Both the position numbers and the translations under genes were made by a program. A stretch of DNA of 64,000 nucleotides from Dyadobacter arcticus (GTDB lineage: Bacteria; Bacteroidota; Bacteroidia; Cytophagales; Spirosomataceae), in assembly GCF_011762185.1 (NCBI RefSeq), contig NZ_JAASQJ010000001.1, positions 992,001-1,056,000 on the forward strand, given 5' to 3'. The notes below the pieces were generated by a model that worked only from the letters and a program-made list of their open reading frames with translations, made no database searches and had not been told where the DNA came from. Positions 42,362-52,533 of the stretch are shown here, piece after piece (positions within the stretch are counted from its first letter, which is position 1; the number at the start of each line of letters is the position of its first letter).

Positions 42362-44317
42362 TCATTTCCCATCCAACTCTTCAACTTCCAGCATCAGATT
42401 TTCCCAGGTATCCGTGCTTTGTTCCAGCTTTTGCTTAATGTCGGTGTAAAAACGGTTGATCTCTGAAAGCGCAGCTGAGTCATTGTAAATCTTCGGATCA
42501 GCCAACTTTGTTTCTGTTTCCGTTTTTCTTATTTCAAGATTATTAATGGTTGATTCCAGCTCCTCAATCTGTTTCTGTACCTTTTTTATTTTCTGGGCAT
42601 CCTCTCCGGAAGGTACTTTTCCACCGCTTTTTTGACCATTCGTATTCGACGCAGGCTGTGAATTGCTTTTTTGAGGCGGCGCGCTGCTGACAACCGCTTT
42701 ATCACTCACCGCAGATTGTAATCCGCGTTCTTCTATCCAAACCTCATATTCCTGGTATGTTCCAGGATATTCCTTGATTTCGTGATCCTCGATATACCAG
42801 ATTTTATTGGCAATATTTTCAACAAAATATCTGTCGTGGGAAACTACAATGTAACTTCCTTCATATTGTTGCAATGCCTGAATCAGAATGTTCACCGACT
42901 GCATATCCAAGTGGTTGGTAGGCTCATCGAGCAGCAAAAAATTAGCTTGTGAAAGTAAAACCTTTGCCAATGCTACACGCGATTTTTCTCCTCCCGACAA
43001 AACTTTAATTTTCTTAAAAACATCATCTCCGGTGAAAAGAAAACAGCCAAGCACAGTCCTCAATTCAGTTTCGGTTTTATTTGGATTAGCATATTTGAGC
43101 TCTTCAATGAGGTTATGCAAAACATTCAGCGATTCAAGTTGGTGCTGGGCATAGAATGTAAAGGATACATTGTGCCCAAGTCTGCGTTTTCCTTCTATGG
43201 GCTCAGTGCCGGCAACGACGCGCAGAACGGTTGATTTTCCACGACCATTTGCACCAATTAAAGCGATTTTATCACCACGTTCCATGCTGATGCTGGTTGA
43301 ATCCAGGATAACCTTATCACCATAGGCTTTCGAAGCATCTTCCAATTGAAAGACATGTCTGCCGGGCTGAGTAGTGAACTGGAAGCGAAAATGAACTTTG
43401 GCGTTTTCATCAATTACCTGGTCTACGACATCCATTTTATCCAAAGCCTTTACGCGGCTCTGGACCTGACGGGATTTGGTCGCTTTTGCTTTAAATCGTT
43501 CAATGAACCGTTCGGTCTGACGTATCTTCGCTTGTTGATTTTCATAAGCACCACGCTGAATATCATTGCGTTGCTCCTTTTCTTCAATGTAGTAGGAATA
43601 GTTACCTGCGTAATAATTCAGTTTTCCTGCTGAAACTTCGACCGTTGTATCAATCGTGTTATCCAGAAATTGCCTATCGTGAGAAACCACAATTACCGCA
43701 CCTTCATAACTCTGAACATACTTCTCAACCCATTGGATTGACGGTAAATCAAGGTGGTTGGTGGGTTCATCCAGCATGAGTAGGGCGGGCTTTTGCAATA
43801 ACAATTTTGCCAGCATTACCCGCATTCTCCATCCTCCCGAAAATTGTCGTAAAGGTTGGTGGAGGTCGACAGTTGAAAAGCCAAGCCCTTCCAAAATCGC
43901 CTCAGCTTTAGATTGAACGGTATATCCGTCCAGGGCCTCAAATTCGTCCTGTATCCTTGCCAGTTTGTCAACAAGTGCGTCAGTATAATGATGTTCCATG
44001 TCGTACAGGATCTTATCCATCTGTACCTGAAGAATATTTTGCCTTTCAAAGGCCTGCATAGCAACGGAAAGGATCGAATCATCACTCTGGTAAGAAAGGA
44101 GATCCTGGTTTAGGAAACCGATCGTGCAATCTCCGGATTTGGAAATATTCCCGCCATCAGGCTGGAATTCCCCGTTGATCATTCTTAGGAGGGTAGATTT
44201 GCCTGTGCCATTAAGACCAATAAGACCAATCTTTTGCTTAGGCTTTATATGGAGCGATGCACTATCATAGAGTGCACGGTCGCCCAAAAAATAACTGAGG
44301 TTTGTAATCGCGATCAT
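42362..44317 (-). CDS. ABC-F family ATPase (translation/ribosome-associated)
   Basis: 651 residues with two ATP-binding cassettes. First: Walker A GLNGTGKST, signature FSGGWRMRV, Walker B LLMLDEPTNHLDL. Second: Walker A GANGRGKST, signature LSGGEKSRV, Walker B LLLDEPTNHLDM. The inter-domain linker (RQTERFIERFKAKATKSRQV) and a C-terminal coiled coil (KVQKQIEELESTINNLEI) match the Uup/YheS-type ABC-F group. No transmembrane part. These proteins act on the ribosome (stalling relief or DNA-bound roles); exact subgroup not decided. Confidence 0.92.
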   Translation of the reverse strand: MIAITNLSYFLGDRALYDSASLHIKPKQKIGLIGLNGTGKSTLLRMINGEFQPDGGNISKSGDCTIGFLNQDLLSYQSDDSILSVAMQAFERQNILQVQMDKILYDMEHHYTDALVDKLARIQDEFEALDGYTVQSKAEAILEGLGFSTVDLHQPLRQFSGGWRMRVMLAKLLLQKPALLMLDEPTNHLDLPSIQWVEKYVQSYEGAVIVVSHDRQFLDNTIDTTVEVSAGKLNYYAGNYSYYIEEKEQRNDIQRGAYENQQAKIRQTERFIERFKAKATKSRQVQSRVKALDKMDVVDQVIDENAKVHFRFQFTTQPGRHVFQLEDASKAYGDKVILDSTSISMERGDKIALIGANGRGKSTVLRVVAGTEPIEGKRRLGHNVSFTFYAQHQLESLNVLHNLIEELKYANPNKTETELRTVLGCFLFTGDDVFKKIKVLSGGEKSRVALAKVLLSQANFLLLDEPTNHLDMQSVNILIQALQQYEGSYIVVSHDRYFVENIANKIWYIEDHEIKEYPGTYQEYEVWIEERGLQSAVSDKAVVSSAPPQKSNSQPASNTNGQKSGGKVPSGEDAQKIKKVQKQIEELESTINNLEIRKTETETKLADPKIYNDSAALSEINRFYTDIKQKLEQSTDTWENLMLEVEELDGK

Positions 44318-44429
44318 AATTACAAAGGTACAGGGAAAGTAGGAGATAGTAAAAGTGCAATTGTTGGAATAGTTATAATATGCTGGATATTCCCCAGCGT
44401 TCTTTTAAGATTTGATGTAAATTTGACAT

Positions 44430-45017
44430 ATGAACGATCTGTTTCCGATATTTATAAAACTTGAAAACCTGCAAACGCTTATCGTTGGCGGTGGTTACGT
44501 GGGTTTGGAGAAAATAACGGCGGTCCTGCAAAATTCGCCCAATGCAAACATCACACTCGTTTCTCCCGAAATCAGATTTGAAATCAGAGAAATCGCAGAG
44601 GCCAATTCACGAATAAATCTAATTGAGCGCAAGTTCTCAGATGATGATCTCGCCGGGCAGGATCTGATGATTGTCGCTACAAACGATAAGGAGGAAAACA
44701 AAAGGATTGCGCGGATAGCTCGTAAAAAGCACATCCTGACCAACGTAGCAGATACGCCGGATATCTGCGATTTTTATCTTTCCTCGGTAGTGAGGAAGGG
44801 TAATCTCAAAGTAGCTATTTCTACCAACGGCATGTCCCCCACACTCGCCAAGCGCTTGAAAGAGGTGTTGGGCGAAGCATTACCTGATAATTTGGAAACT
44901 GCCATGGAGCAACTGAAAGCTGTTAGGGATATGTTAAAAGGAGATTTTGCTCAGAAAGTGGATGAACTCAATCGCATCACTGCTGTACTTACAGAAAAGA
45001 AGACAGAAACGAAGTAA
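44430..45017 (+). CDS. Precorrin-2 dehydrogenase / sirohydrochlorin ferrochelatase-like protein
   Basis: 195 residues. Rossmann opening NLQTLIVGGGYVGLEKITAV, the INLIERKFSDDDL segment, MIVATNDKEENKRIARIARK, DTPDICDFYLSSVVRKGNLK and VAISTNGMSPTLAKRLKE follow the Met8/CysG-N pattern. The enzyme oxidises precorrin-2 with NAD and may insert iron to make siroheme for sulfite/nitrite reductases. No CysG methyltransferase domain is fused. Isolated in the window; the SusC operon begins 294 bases downstream, which may be chance. Confidence 0.88.
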   Translation: MNDLFPIFIKLENLQTLIVGGGYVGLEKITAVLQNSPNANITLVSPEIRFEIREIAEANSRINLIERKFSDDDLAGQDLMIVATNDKEENKRIARIARKKHILTNVADTPDICDFYLSSVVRKGNLKVAISTNGMSPTLAKRLKEVLGEALPDNLETAMEQLKAVRDMLKGDFAQKVDELNRITAVLTEKKTETK

Positions 45018-45311
45018 GCATTCCAATATCAATCAAAAACAAGATTTATAGTCACAATAAAAAAGAATGTAAATTGTTTTATAAAAGATAATCGTAAAAA
45101 ATTATCCGCGCCCTCCACATCGATCATCATTCTTGCGTATCTGAGTTGTTGATTTCCTGCAATTATCGGAATTCTGCTTTTTATGGCGGTATTTATCCAT
45201 GGTAAAATGTTTTCGTTTTTTACTTCGATAATGCGTATTATTGAAACCGTTAATTTCCAAACCGCCGTGGCGGAAACCCATTAATTTTGATTTAGACTTA
45301 TACCCAGATAT
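45018..45311. promoter_or_regulatory. Region upstream of SusC operon 1
   Basis: 294 bases, AT-rich. A hairpin CCGCC-GT-GGCGG lies at 45262-45273, flanked by TTTCC/GGAAA. TAATTTTG at 45282-45289 fits TAnnTTTG, 22 bases before the ATG, but no -33 TTTG is at the right distance. No gene or riboswitch recognised. Confidence 0.35.
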
Positions 45312-48300
45312 ATGAATCTTTTCTATCGGATCAGTGGCCAGGGTCGGCGCTTTTTATTGCTTCTTGCTATCCTGCTCTCATCAGTCTTTTCCACATCATT
45401 TGCGTCTGCCGCTGACATTGATATCAAAGGGGTCGTTAAAAGCAGTACCGGTGAAACGCTCATAGGGTCAACCGTCCGTGTAAAAGGCACTCAGAAAGGA
45501 ACCGTTACCAACGAAAAAGGGGAGTTTGTTTTGGCAGATGTGAACGACGGTGCCACTTTGATTGTGACCATGATCGGATTTCTTCCAAAGGAGATCAAAG
45601 CCGGCCGAAGCCTTTCTATTGAATTGGTAGAGGATGCCGTCGGGCTGCAGGATGTGGTGGTAACGGGTTTTCAACAAATCGACAAAGATAAATTTACGGG
45701 CTCTGCCGTTACGTTAAAGACCGACGATGTCAAAATTGACGGTCTTCCTGATGTGAGCCGTATGCTGGAAGGTCGTGCGGCTGGGGTCTCAATTCAAAAT
45801 GTTTCAGGAACGTTCGGCGCTGCCCCTAAGATCCGGATCCGTGGTGCTACGTCTTTGAATGGGGATAACAAGCCTTTATGGGTGATTGACGGGGTTGTTC
45901 AGGAAGATATTGTAAATATTTCCAATGATCAGCTTTCCAGCGGTGACCCAACAACCTTACTGGGTTCGGCCGTTGCAGGTGTTAATCCAAATGATATTGA
46001 AACGTTTGACATTTTGAAAGATGCTGCTGCGGCCGCGTTGTATGGTGCCCGGGCGATGAACGGGGTGATCGTGATTACAACCAAAAAAGGAAAAAACGGT
46101 AAGCCAACCATCGCATATTCAGGCAATTTTAGTACGCAGCTCACCCCTTCCTATAACAATTTCAACATTATGAATTCTGCCCAGCAAATGTCTGTGCTGG
46201 CGGAATTGGAGCGAAAAGGATATCTCACCTCTGACATTCTTTCCAGACCCGATTTTGGGGTTTATGGAAAATATTACAATTCATTGAATGGTGACGGCGA
46301 AGGCAATTTTCCTTTGCCCAATACCAATGATGCCAAGAAAAATTTCCTGATGCGATATGCCAGGGCTAATACCGATTGGTTTGATGTGCTTTTCAAGCAG
46401 AATTTTATTCAGGAACATTCTCTTAGTGTATCATTTGGAACGGACAAATCAAATTCCTATGCATCAGTGAGTTACCTTGATGATAATGGATGGACTATTG
46501 CTGATAAGGTAAAACGTTACACACTGAATTTTAAAAATACCTATCAGGTTTCCGATAAAGTCAACATTGGTATCTCTACTCTGGCATCTGTCAGAAGACA
46601 GCAGGCGCCAGGCTCGTTAAGTCGTAGAAGCAACCCGGTGGAAGGGAAATTCGATAGGGATTTTGACATTAACCCATTCAGTTATGCATTGAATACCAGC
46701 CGTACACTCACGGCTTATGATGAAAATGGCGATCTGGAATATTTCAGAAGGAATTTTGCTCCGTTTAACATTGTATCGGAGCTTGCTAATAACAAGATCA
46801 ACCTGACCCTGGCGGACATTAAGCTACAAGGAAACTTGTCCTACAAAATAACGGATCACCTTACCTATGATTTCATTGGGGCGCTGCGATACATTCAAAC
46901 GGCGCGTGAACATCAGATCACTGAAAACAGCAATATGGCCAATGCTTATCGTGCGGCCGACAATTCAACCATCGCTTTGGCGAACAAATATCTTTATACA
47001 GATCCCGATGTTCCCAATGCCTATCCGGTTATCGTGCTTCCTAGCGGCGGATTTTATAACAGGAATGAGGATCAGATGCTGTTTTACAACATTCGTAACA
47101 ATTTCCGGTACAACCAAAAATTTGCGGAAAGGCATGTTATCGATCTTTTGGTTGGCCAGGAAATTAAGTATACCAATCGCCAGAATACAAATAACACCGG
47201 TTATGGCTTCCAGTATGAGCAGGGCGGAACTCCATTTGTGGATTACAGAATCCTGAAACAGACCATTGAGAGCAACTTCCAATACTACGGAATGCGGATG
47301 GATTATGAACGGTTCGCAGCATTTTACGGAAGCGCAGGATATACATTGGATGATAAATACAACTTTACCGGATACATCCGCTACGATGGTTCCAATAGCT
47401 TTGGAAAATCCGCGATCGCGCGCTGGCTTCCCACGTATACAATAGCAGGATCATGGAATTTTGATCGGGAAAATTTTATGAAAAGGTTTAAATGGCTGAG
47501 TATGGGAAGGCTTCGTGCAAGTTATGGTCTTTCCGCGGATACCGGGCCAGCAACTAACTCGGCCGTGCTTTTCCAAAGTATCATCACGCGCCGGCCGATT
47601 GCTGACGAAAAGGAATCCGCCATTCAGCTTGCCTCTCTTCAGAATACAGAGCTTACCTGGGAGAAACTTTATAGTGGTAACCTCGGGCTAGACTTAGGTC
47701 TGTTCGCAAACCGGATCAATCTTACTGTCGATGGCTATGTCAGGAATAGTTTCGACCTGATCGATGAAATCAAAACCTCTGGAATCGGAGGTCAGATCTA
47801 TAAGGTTGCCAATTATGCGGATATGCAGTCTTATGGCGTTGACTTCTCCATTGACGGGGTGCTTTACAAGACAAAAAATTGGGATTTTCGTTCCAGGATT
47901 ACAGTCGGTTATTCTCAAACCCTGATTTCCAATGTGGACAATAATCCCGGGATTTTTGACTTGGTCAAGGCGGAAGGTGCCAATGTGCAAGGGAGACCCG
48001 TAAGAAGCTTGTTTTCGATCGATTACAGGTCATTGAATCCTAAAACGGGAGTTCCTATTTTTTTAAATGAAAATGGAGAGGTCAGTTCCGATGTGTATCT
48101 ACAAGATCAGAATGTTAGCTATTTGAAATACGAAGGCCCGGTGGATCCTCCAATTACAGGGGGGTTCAACAATACCCTGACCTATAAAGACTTGTCATTG
48201 AATGTTTTTCTGACATATCAGGCTGGCAATAAAATTCGCCTTAATCCTTTGTATAAAGGAGCTTTCAGTGACCTGGATGCAATGCCAAAAGAGTTTCTGG

Positions 48301-48659
48301 ATCGTTGGGTAATGCCGGGCGATGAAGGTATTACAGCAATTCCTTCCATTGCGGATAAGCTGGAACAACAGTATCTGGTGGGTACTTATCCTTATAACAT
48401 TTACAATTACTCCACCGAGCGAGTCGCCAAAGGAGATTTTGTCAGATTAAAATCGGTTTCACTTGCCTACAAAATACCACTGACCGTGATATCAAAATAT
48501 GGGTTTAAAGGCGCAAGCATTCAGGTGTCATCCATTAACCCGTGGCTGATTTACGCCGACGCTAAGCTGAAAGGCCAGGATCCCGAGTTTTTTAATTCTG
48601 GTGGGGTTGCGCAGCCGATACAAAAGCAGTTTACAGTAGCAATAAAACTTACATTATGA
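45312..48659 (+). CDS. SusC/RagA family TonB-linked outer membrane protein
   Basis: 1115 residues. A signal peptide (cut near ASA), CarboxypepD_reg domain (IKGVVKSSTGETLIGSTVRV), plug domain from about 113 (VVVTGFQQIDKDKFTGSAVTL-type start; RIRGATSLNGDNKPLWVIDG and FDILKDAAAAALYGARAMNG are the SusC hallmarks) and an extended barrel to the end. Imports a bound nutrient with energy from TonB. Stop overlaps the SusD start region by 4 bases, so the pair is coupled. No glycoside hydrolases follow; the operon continues with a zinc metallohydrolase and DUF4302. Confidence 0.95.
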   Translation: MNLFYRISGQGRRFLLLLAILLSSVFSTSFASAADIDIKGVVKSSTGETLIGSTVRVKGTQKGTVTNEKGEFVLADVNDGATLIVTMIGFLPKEIKAGRSLSIELVEDAVGLQDVVVTGFQQIDKDKFTGSAVTLKTDDVKIDGLPDVSRMLEGRAAGVSIQNVSGTFGAAPKIRIRGATSLNGDNKPLWVIDGVVQEDIVNISNDQLSSGDPTTLLGSAVAGVNPNDIETFDILKDAAAAALYGARAMNGVIVITTKKGKNGKPTIAYSGNFSTQLTPSYNNFNIMNSAQQMSVLAELERKGYLTSDILSRPDFGVYGKYYNSLNGDGEGNFPLPNTNDAKKNFLMRYARANTDWFDVLFKQNFIQEHSLSVSFGTDKSNSYASVSYLDDNGWTIADKVKRYTLNFKNTYQVSDKVNIGISTLASVRRQQAPGSLSRRSNPVEGKFDRDFDINPFSYALNTSRTLTAYDENGDLEYFRRNFAPFNIVSELANNKINLTLADIKLQGNLSYKITDHLTYDFIGALRYIQTAREHQITENSNMANAYRAADNSTIALANKYLYTDPDVPNAYPVIVLPSGGFYNRNEDQMLFYNIRNNFRYNQKFAERHVIDLLVGQEIKYTNRQNTNNTGYGFQYEQGGTPFVDYRILKQTIESNFQYYGMRMDYERFAAFYGSAGYTLDDKYNFTGYIRYDGSNSFGKSAIARWLPTYTIAGSWNFDRENFMKRFKWLSMGRLRASYGLSADTGPATNSAVLFQSIITRRPIADEKESAIQLASLQNTELTWEKLYSGNLGLDLGLFANRINLTVDGYVRNSFDLIDEIKTSGIGGQIYKVANYADMQSYGVDFSIDGVLYKTKNWDFRSRITVGYSQTLISNVDNNPGIFDLVKAEGANVQGRPVRSLFSIDYRSLNPKTGVPIFLNENGEVSSDVYLQDQNVSYLKYEGPVDPPITGGFNNTLTYKDLSLNVFLTYQAGNKIRLNPLYKGAFSDLDAMPKEFLDRWVMPGDEGITAIPSIADKLEQQYLVGTYPYNIYNYSTERVAKGDFVRLKSVSLAYKIPLTVISKYGFKGASIQVSSINPWLIYADAKLKGQDPEFFNSGGVAQPIQKQFTVAIKLTL

Positions 48660-50179
48660 TGAAGATCGGGGCGAATAAAGGAAATGATTTTTTTAAGCAG
48701 AATTTTATGGGCAAGGCCAATATTTTGAAGAGAGTTGTTCTGATCATGCCGTTATTGACATTGGCAGGTTGTGAAGAATTTCTTTCGACAGAACCAGATA
48801 GCACGCGGGCCTCTATCAACACGCCCAAGCAAGTATCGCAATTGCTTACCACGGCTTATCCACAGGCTGGGTATCTCGTGTTTTCGGAAGGAATGAGTGA
48901 TAATGTGGCTGATAAAGGGACCGGCACAGATGATAAGACAAATCGTTTTTCTTTCCTGTTTGAAGAAGTAGAGGCCACAGTGGACGAACAGGATTCGCCC
49001 GATTCTTACTGGGCCGAATGTTACAGGGCTGTATCAGTGGCAAATGAGGCGCTAAGTATCATTAGTAAAACAACGGACCCGGCGCAGTATAATGCACAGC
49101 GAGGAGAAGCATTGCTGGCAAGGGCTTATGCGCATTTCATGCTTGTCAACTTTTTTAGCAAGTTTTATGATCCTGCACAACCGAATTCTGATCCGGGAAT
49201 TCCATACGTTACTGAGCCGGAAGACATTGTGATTAAGAAATATGAAAGAAAAACGGTTGCTTATGTTTATGAAATGATTGAGAAAGATCTGCTTGAAGGA
49301 CTTCCCTTGATCAGTGACGGCACTTACACTGTCCCAAAATATCATTTCAACCGTGCAGCGGCCAATGCATTTGCGAGCCGCTTTTATCTAGTTAAAAAAG
49401 ATTACGCCAAAGTGTTGCAATACGCCAATGAAGTTTTTCCGGGTAGTAGTTTGGGTGATAACCTCAGGCCCTGGAATACAACTTACGAAAGCCTATCACC
49501 CCAGGAACTTTACAATACCTATTCAAGGGCGAGCCAGAATGCGAACCTGATGCTGGTTGAAACCTCTTCTACTTATGGGCGATATGTGGCAAGCTACAGA
49601 TATGGAATGAATTTTAGAAAATGGCAGGAAATTTCTGCCGGCGAAGGTATCATCGGAGGTTCAGCCAGCTGGACATTCCCTCTGTACACGCAGGGAGATA
49701 ACAATTACCTGGTCCCCAAATTGAACGAATATTTTGTTCGGGAATCTGTAAATGCGGAAATAGGCTTTCCTTATGTCATGCTGCCGATATTTACGGTGGA
49801 GGAAGTTTTGTTCAATAAAATTGAGGCAAATGCATATCTGAATAACACGGCGGCGTCGCTAAGTGATCTTAATCTATATGCCAGCAAAAGAGTAGACAAT
49901 TATGATGCATCCAAACACATCATTACCGCTAATAGTATCAATCGCTTTTTTGGCACTTCAAATTTAAAAAATGGAATCATCAGCACTGTTTTGGCATTCA
50001 AACGTGTTGAGTTTGTACAGGAAGGCATGAGGTGGTTTGATATACAGCGTTATGCAATGCCAGTCCAGCACGTTACAAGTACGGGTTCGGTCATTACGGT
50101 CCCGGCCAATGATCCAAGAAGGGTGTTGCAAATACCACAATCGGCTACCATTTCAGGCATAGCACAGAATAGCAGGTAG
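48656..50179 (+). CDS. RagB/SusD family lipoprotein
   Basis: 507 residues as read from 48656; the second candidate start at 48707 (MGKANILKRVVLIMPLLTLA) gives a better lipoprotein signal with lipobox LAGC. Then helical TPR-like SusD fold: FRFN-type blocks QRGEALLARAYAHFMLVNFF and YHFNRAAANAFASRFYLVKK, ending with the usual RVEFVQEGMRWFDIQRYAMP. It forms the lid of the SusC channel and captures ligand on the cell surface. Confidence 0.93.
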   Translation: MMKIGANKGNDFFKQNFMGKANILKRVVLIMPLLTLAGCEEFLSTEPDSTRASINTPKQVSQLLTTAYPQAGYLVFSEGMSDNVADKGTGTDDKTNRFSFLFEEVEATVDEQDSPDSYWAECYRAVSVANEALSIISKTTDPAQYNAQRGEALLARAYAHFMLVNFFSKFYDPAQPNSDPGIPYVTEPEDIVIKKYERKTVAYVYEMIEKDLLEGLPLISDGTYTVPKYHFNRAAANAFASRFYLVKKDYAKVLQYANEVFPGSSLGDNLRPWNTTYESLSPQELYNTYSRASQNANLMLVETSSTYGRYVASYRYGMNFRKWQEISAGEGIIGGSASWTFPLYTQGDNNYLVPKLNEYFVRESVNAEIGFPYVMLPIFTVEEVLFNKIEANAYLNNTAASLSDLNLYASKRVDNYDASKHIITANSINRFFGTSNLKNGIISTVLAFKRVEFVQEGMRWFDIQRYAMPVQHVTSTGSVITVPANDPRRVLQIPQSATISGIAQNSR

Positions 50180-50211
50180 TGATTCGAAATTGAAAATAGA
50201 TATCAAAATTT

Positions 50212-51123
50212 ATGTATAAATTTTTTATAGCCGCATTGATATTGGGTGTTACGCTCAGTTCCTGCAAAGAGGAAAAGCTTGGAGAAATAGAGGACATTCC
50301 CGGTCTGGGAGGCGATGCCTGGGTTTCTGGTCCTGTCGATAAATGGATTATGGACAGCCTTACAACGCCCTATAACATTTCAGCCAAATACAAATGGGAC
50401 CAGTTTGAGTTTGCCAATATTACCAAATCGCTTGTCCCACCAGACGAGGCACAGGTCATCCCTTTGTTGAGCACAATTAAAAAAGCTTGGACATTGCCGT
50501 ATGTTCAGGAAGCTGGTTCTGTATTTTATAACCGGTTTTCACCCAAATTTTTTATTCTCTCTGGTAGCAATGAATACAATGCCGAAGGCTCAATAACGCT
50601 CGGTACTGCCGAAGGAGGACGTAAAGTTGTTTTGTACGGGGTGAATTTGTTTAAGATAAAGGGAATGGCTGGGTATGATGCCGAAAAGGATTCTGCTTTC
50701 GTGAAAGACTGGTTTTTGCACACGATCCATCACGAATTTGGTCATATCCTGCACCAAACTGTTTTGTATCCGGTAGAATTCCGGAATGTGACCAAAGCGC
50801 TCTATCAGGGGGGTAACTGGATCAACTGGTCGGATGAAGATGCACGTCGGGATGGTTTCGTAACTGCTTATAGCTCATTGAACTTTGACGAGGATTTTGT
50901 TGAAATGATCGCTATGATGCTTACGGAGGGAAAGGCGGGATTTGATAAAATATTGAATTCCATTCCAGAGGGCACAAGTCCAAGGGGTGTTACAAAAGCG
51001 CAGGCGCAAGCTTCGCTAAGACAAAAGGAGGCGGTGGTGGTTGCCTATTATAAAAATACCTGGAAAATAGACTTTTATAGCCTTCAGAATCGTGTTAGAG
51101 GGTCTATGAATAAACTTTTTTAA
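50212..51123 (+). CDS. Substrate-import-associated zinc metallohydrolase lipoprotein
   Basis: 303 residues. Lipobox LSSC (Cys18). Zinc-site HEFGH at 174-178 (HHEFGHILHQ) with a downstream Glu in NFDEDFVEMIAMML as likely third ligand, giving a gluzincin-type site. The gene matches the TIGR04549 family (LP_HExxH_w_tonB), which is always beside a SusC/SusD pair and is thought to process a peptide or protein substrate at the surface. Starts 32 bases after SusD and is followed by DUF4302 after 7 bases. Confidence 0.85.
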   Translation: MYKFFIAALILGVTLSSCKEEKLGEIEDIPGLGGDAWVSGPVDKWIMDSLTTPYNISAKYKWDQFEFANITKSLVPPDEAQVIPLLSTIKKAWTLPYVQEAGSVFYNRFSPKFFILSGSNEYNAEGSITLGTAEGGRKVVLYGVNLFKIKGMAGYDAEKDSAFVKDWFLHTIHHEFGHILHQTVLYPVEFRNVTKALYQGGNWINWSDEDARRDGFVTAYSSLNFDEDFVEMIAMMLTEGKAGFDKILNSIPEGTSPRGVTKAQAQASLRQKEAVVVAYYKNTWKIDFYSLQNRVRGSMNKLF

Positions 51124-51130
51124 ATCTTAG

Positions 51131-52441
51131 ATGAAAAAATCCCTTTTATATCTACTGTTTCTGTCCGTTGCTTTTTTCTCTTGCGAAAATAGTGACGATA
51201 CCCTTTTTGAGGAAACTGCGGACACCCGTCTCAATGCAGCCTTAGCTTCCTACGAAAAACAATTGGTAGAAGCTCCATATGGCTGGAATGCGGTGATTTA
51301 TCCGGAGGGCGGAGGCAGTTTCGGTTTTTATTTCAAGTTCAATAATCAGAACAGGGTAGTGATGTATTCGGATTTTTCAGATGCGTCCGCTGCCACAGCC
51401 AAGGAGAGCAGTTATCGGCTTAAAGCCCTTCAAACGCCTTCGCTCATCTTTGATACTTATTCATACCTGCATATTTTGTCAGATCCCGACGAGGAAGTAA
51501 ATGGTGGGGTTCGTGGGGAGGGCTTAAAGTCGGATTTTGAGTTTAGTATCTTCCCGGATTCGGTTAAAGCAGAATCAATCTCCCTGGTAGGCAGGAAAAA
51601 TCAAAGCCGGCTTGTACTAACCAAAGCTACCGAGGCCCAGGCGACAGCATTTACAGGCGGGGCGTTGGCAAAAGCATTGCTTTTCAATAACATCTCCAAA
51701 TATCAGCCTTATTTCAAGCGGATAACACTGGGTGCAACGACCTATGAAATAACGGTTAATTCATTGGAGAGGATTATTAAATTGACCTGGCTTGCAGGTA
51801 CAACGCCCAAAACATTTACTACCAAATACTATTTCAACTCAACTGGTCTTGTGCTTGATTCGCCGCTTGTCAACGGCTCTCAAACCATCACGGGTTTTAA
51901 TAACTTTACCTGGAATGCTAATACAATCCAACTGGGACTATCAGGCGGCGGTGTAAGTGGTGTGGTGGTGAGTGCGATAAAACCCATTGCGGTGGATTTG
52001 GGAGCTTCGAAAAGATGGTGGCAGAAGCCCATCGATTCGGGCGGGGAATGGAGAACAAGCGACGCATTCCACGTTAATGGGGTGGACGACGCTTTTGGTG
52101 TGAAGGATCTCAAATTTGAAGATGAGGAATACGCTTTTTATGTTTATCAGCCCGGGGTTAATGCAAAATATGATCTTTTTGCACCCGTTTTTTATTCACA
52201 GGCAGAAGATGCATTAAGTCTTCAATATGGTCATGCTCCGGCTGTACCAAATTTTGTTTCCGATGGAAGGGTAATATTCTCAAGATGGGGAACACTTGGG
52301 CCTGTACCAACTACCGGCCCGGCGGCTAATTCCGCGAATCTGTTATATGATACAAGCGGATTTTACTTGATCCAGACCTCAGACGATACCTATGATATGG
52401 TAAGTGCAAAAGATGCGAAAGCCTGGATTAGCTGGCAATAG
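51131..52441 (+). CDS. DUF4302 domain lipoprotein
   Basis: 436 residues. Lipobox FFSC (Cys18), then TRLNAALASYEKQLVEAPYG and NGGVRGEGLKSDFEFSIFPD, a pattern of the DUF4302 family. Beta-rich, surface exposed. Function unknown; DUF4302 is almost always next to a SusC/SusD and a HExxH lipoprotein, and is suspected of substrate binding. Last gene of the operon, closed by the terminator at 52481. Confidence 0.85.
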   Translation: MKKSLLYLLFLSVAFFSCENSDDTLFEETADTRLNAALASYEKQLVEAPYGWNAVIYPEGGGSFGFYFKFNNQNRVVMYSDFSDASAATAKESSYRLKALQTPSLIFDTYSYLHILSDPDEEVNGGVRGEGLKSDFEFSIFPDSVKAESISLVGRKNQSRLVLTKATEAQATAFTGGALAKALLFNNISKYQPYFKRITLGATTYEITVNSLERIIKLTWLAGTTPKTFTTKYYFNSTGLVLDSPLVNGSQTITGFNNFTWNANTIQLGLSGGGVSGVVVSAIKPIAVDLGASKRWWQKPIDSGGEWRTSDAFHVNGVDDAFGVKDLKFEDEEYAFYVYQPGVNAKYDLFAPVFYSQAEDALSLQYGHAPAVPNFVSDGRVIFSRWGTLGPVPTTGPAANSANLLYDTSGFYLIQTSDDTYDMVSAKDAKAWISWQ

Positions 52442-52480
52442 CATTGATCTGAATTTTTGCGGAAATTCTGGCCCAAAAAC

Positions 52481-52512
52481 AAAAAACACTTCCTGTTCGG
52501 GAAGTGTTTTTT
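52481..52512. terminator. Bidirectional terminator between the two SusCD loci
   Basis: Stem AAAAAACACTTCC / GGAAGTGTTTTTT (13 bp), 6-base loop. Serves DUF4302 on the plus strand and the second SusD on the minus strand. Confidence 0.85.
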
Positions 52513-52533
52513 GTTGTAATAAACTGTTGTTAA

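Noticed and set aside
45018-45311. Riboswitch (cobalamin or other) upstream of SusC operon 1
   Set aside because: No conserved core or box could be recognised in the 294 bases, only a short GC hairpin.
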